From DATMER01 sp963741305 (lineage in GTDB: Bacteria > Acidobacteriota > Thermoanaerobaculia > Multivoradales > UBA5704): 64,000 nt of DNA. The position numbers and the translations under genes were made by a program. The stretch is from NCBI GenBank assembly GCA_963741305.1, contig CAVUHL010000003.1:496001-560000 (forward strand), written 5' to 3'. The notes under the pieces are model-generated. The model saw nothing but the letters and a program-made list of their open reading frames with translations. It searched no databases and was not told the origin of the DNA. Position 1 is the stretch's first letter, and each line of letters begins with the position of its first letter. Below are positions 61,755-64,000 of the stretch, piece by piece.

Positions 61755-64000
61755 TTGCGACGGTACTGCAGGCGGAGAAGCGTGTCTACCGGTTCGACGA
61801 GTTCCTCGCCGATCCGATGAGGCGCGTCCTGCTGCGCGGCGGCCGCGGCGGGGAGGCAGTCCAGCTCACGCCCAAGGCGTTCTCCATCCTCCTCGTCCTG
61901 CTCGAAAACCACGGCGAGGTAGTGCCCAAGGACGAGCTGATCCGGAAGGTCTGGGCCAACTCCCACGTTTCGGACGCCAACCTCACCCAGAACGTCTCCT
62001 CGCTGCGCAAGGCGCTGGGGGAGCGGGCCGGCGACGGCAGGTACGTGGTCACCATCCCCGGCCAGGGCTACTGCTTCGCGGCGCCGGTCGAGATGGTGGC
62101 GGAGGAGCCGTTCCCATCTGCCCGTCCGGAGGCAGGACCGGAGGAGGTTCCGGGGGAGATACCGGAGCAGATACCGCAGCCGCTCGCTCCACCCGCCGGG
62201 CCTGCCGCCGCCGCAAGGCCCGGCCGGCGCATCTTGACAGGGCTGCTCGTCCTGGCCCTGGTGCTGGCCCTGTCCTGGTCGCTCTCCCAACTGGCCCGGG
62301 GCCCGCTCGCGCCCTCCGAAGCCCTGGGGAGCGCCGCGCCGCCCCGGCGCCCCTCGGTCGCGGTGCTGGGCTTCCGGGACCTCTCGCAGGGCGAGGAGGC
62401 GCGATGGATCGGCACAGCGCTCGCCGAGATGCTGACCACCGAGCTCGATGCCGGCGACGACGTGCGGGTGATCTCGCGGAAGGAAGTCGACCGCGCCCGC
62501 CAGTTCGTGGACATCGAGGCGTCGGGTGGCCTGGCCGGCGGCTCGCTGCCGCGCATCCGCTCCATCGTGGGCGCGGACCGGGTCGTCGTCGGGACCTATC
62601 TTTCCCTGCCAGGGGAGAACGGCCGCCGCATCCGTGTCGACCTCCATATCCTCCGGGCCAGCGATGGCGGCATCGTGGCCTCTCTGGCTGAAACCGGCGC
62701 CGAGTCCGACCTGTTCGACCTCGTCACCCGTGCCGGCGCGCGGCTGCGCCAGACGCTGGGTTACGTCCCGCCCTCACCCGAGCGGGCGCGGTTGGCCCGC
62801 GCACAGCAACCGGCGGACCCCGAGGCGCTGCGGCTCTATTCCCTGGGGCTCGAACGGATGCGCTCCTACGACGCGCCGCAGGCCATGGTGCTCCTGCAGA
62901 GGGCCGTAGAGGCCGATCCGAGGTCGGCGGCGGTCCGGTCCGCGCTCGCCCAGTGCCTGGAGATGCTCGGCTATGACAGCCGTGCGGTGGAAGAGGCAAA
63001 ACGGGCGGTGGAGCTGTCGCCCGCATTGACTCGCCAGGAGCAGCTCGGTTTGCAGGCGCGCCTCCACGCGCTGACCAACCAATGGGACCGGGCGAGCGAG
63101 GTCTACCGCTCTCTCTGGACCTTCTATCCGGACGACCTCGAGTATGGGCTGCAGCTCGCCAACAGCCTGATGAGGGCGGGGAAGGGCGGCGAGGCCTTCG
63201 ACATGGTCGCGGCCCTGCGCCGGCTTCACCCTCCCCAGGACGACGACCCCCGGATCGACCTCCTCGAGGCGCGCATCGCGAGGCGGCTTTCCGACTCGCC
63301 CAGGCAGATCCGTGCTGCCGAGGCGGCCATCGCCAAAGGCCGCCGGTCCGGAGAGAGGCTGATCCTCTCCCAGGCCCTGATCCACGCAGGCTATGGGTAC
63401 CTGATGAGTGGGCAGACCGACCGGGCCCTCGCAGCCTTCCGGGAAGCCCGGCAGCTCGCCGAGGAGGAAGGACAGCCGTACCTCCTCGGCATGGCCTTGG
63501 CCAACCTGGGCGGCGCGCTCCAGGCCAAGGGCGACCTGGCCGGCGCGGAGCAGGCCCACCGGCAGGCCCTCGTCATCGCCGAGCGGCTCGGCTCGTTGAT
63601 GGGGATCGCATCCCAGCTCCAGCTCCTCGGCCTGCTGCACCAGCAGCGTGGAGAGCTGAACCAGGCCCTCGGTCTTTTGGAACAGGCCCTCTCCTGGCAG
63701 GTGAAGATGGGCGACCGGATGAACGAGATGCGGACGCTCGACGCCATGGGCCAGGTGCTGGCGGCGCGGGGGGACTTGGAAGGGGCGCGGGAAAGGCACG
63801 AAAAGGCGCTGGAGATCAGCCGTGCGATCCACAGCCCTGCCGACGAGGCCACGGCCCTCAGCCACCTGGGGCTGGTGCTCGAGCGCCAGGGCGACCTTTC
63901 GGAGGCGCTCCGGCAGCAGGACCAGGCGTTCACGGTCCTGCGCCAGCTCGGCGACCCGGGCCGGGCGGCCGATGCCCTGGTCGAGTCGGCGAACGCGCTC
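61751..64000 (+). CDS. CadC-type winged-helix TPR regulator, cut by window edge
   Basis: The visible part is 750 residues of a paralogue of the preceding gene: winged helix (YRFDEFLADPMRRVLL, NVSSLRKALGE, YVVTIPGQGYCF), a transmembrane helix (ILTGLLVLALVLALSWSL), PSVAVLGFRDLS and TPR repeats such as NQWDRASEVYRSLWTFYPDD, matched in the neighbour by EIYRSLWTFFPDD. The ATG overlaps the previous stop. The two arose by tandem duplication and would be translated together. The C-terminus lies beyond the window. Confidence 0.85.
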   Translation, partial: MIATVLQAEKRVYRFDEFLADPMRRVLLRGGRGGEAVQLTPKAFSILLVLLENHGEVVPKDELIRKVWANSHVSDANLTQNVSSLRKALGERAGDGRYVVTIPGQGYCFAAPVEMVAEEPFPSARPEAGPEEVPGEIPEQIPQPLAPPAGPAAAARPGRRILTGLLVLALVLALSWSLSQLARGPLAPSEALGSAAPPRRPSVAVLGFRDLSQGEEARWIGTALAEMLTTELDAGDDVRVISRKEVDRARQFVDIEASGGLAGGSLPRIRSIVGADRVVVGTYLSLPGENGRRIRVDLHILRASDGGIVASLAETGAESDLFDLVTRAGARLRQTLGYVPPSPERARLARAQQPADPEALRLYSLGLERMRSYDAPQAMVLLQRAVEADPRSAAVRSALAQCLEMLGYDSRAVEEAKRAVELSPALTRQEQLGLQARLHALTNQWDRASEVYRSLWTFYPDDLEYGLQLANSLMRAGKGGEAFDMVAALRRLHPPQDDDPRIDLLEARIARRLSDSPRQIRAAEAAIAKGRRSGERLILSQALIHAGYGYLMSGQTDRALAAFREARQLAEEEGQPYLLGMALANLGGALQAKGDLAGAEQAHRQALVIAERLGSLMGIASQLQLLGLLHQQRGELNQALGLLEQALSWQVKMGDRMNEMRTLDAMGQVLAARGDLEGARERHEKALEISRAIHSPADEATALSHLGLVLERQGDLSEALRQQDQAFTVLRQLGDPGRAADALVESANAL

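Overview
The window is high-GC DNA packed with long genes, and its gene content points to an acidobacterium, possibly of the Thermoanaerobaculia. The clues are CadC-type winged-helix proteins carrying a TolB-like domain and TPRs, a VPS10/sortilin-like beta-propeller protein, a carboxypeptidase-regulatory-like repeat protein, a BlaI/M56 pair and many overlapping start/stop codons. This assignment is an inference from gene content. No rRNA or tRNA gene was seen.

Layout. At 0-7.4 kb: a cut-off unknown gene, a secreted VPS10-like propeller, an MFS transporter and a molybdopterin oxidoreductase. At 7.4-8.25 kb there is a repeat array. At 8.25-14 kb: an AddA/AddB-like helicase-nuclease pair. At 14-18.2 kb: a DUF1028-TPR protein, a secreted protein of uncertain family and a carboxypeptidase-regulatory-like repeat protein. 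At 18.2-20.4 kb there is a decayed, compositionally different patch: a frameshifted Ser/Thr kinase, a frameshifted secreted-domain gene, a 204-bp broken copy of the DUF1028 gene end, and an intact small mCpol (minimal CRISPR polymerase) gene with a GGDD active site. At 20.7-26.7 kb: a four-gene envelope cluster with a trypsin-like/formylglycine-enzyme-like fusion at its centre. At 26.9-29.1 kb: DoxX, a hypothetical and an ArsR regulator. At 29.3-33.3 kb: a CheA-like sensor, receiver, CheX phosphatase and MHYT membrane sensor. At 33.3-35.7 kb: two toxin-antitoxin modules around an M28 peptidase.

From 35.7 to 46.1 kb two convergent operons encode nearly the whole oxidative purine route. Xanthine dehydrogenase (three subunits) and a permease lie on the minus strand with a DUF6986 lyase-like protein. 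Uricase, 5-hydroxyisourate hydrolase, a fused allantoicase-OHCU decarboxylase and allantoinase lie on the plus strand. Together they would convert xanthine to ureidoglycolate and urea. From 46.2 to 64 kb: a DUF1015 protein, a HigBA-type module, MtgA, a thioredoxin-like protein, an ECF sigma/anti-sigma/cohesin-like operon, a BlaI-M56 operon with visible operators, ApaH, a TPR protein, pyrophosphatase and two tandem winged-helix TPR regulators, the last cut by the window edge.

The most unusual signal is not a gene. Five intergenic arrays (about 413-709, 7556-8017, 24280-24530, 27758-28217, 55704-55913) are built of degenerate units with a period of 21 bases (42 in one, about 20-21 in another). 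Each array has its own, mostly palindromic, core word. The second notable item is the lone mCpol gene beside a possible envelope-protease system.
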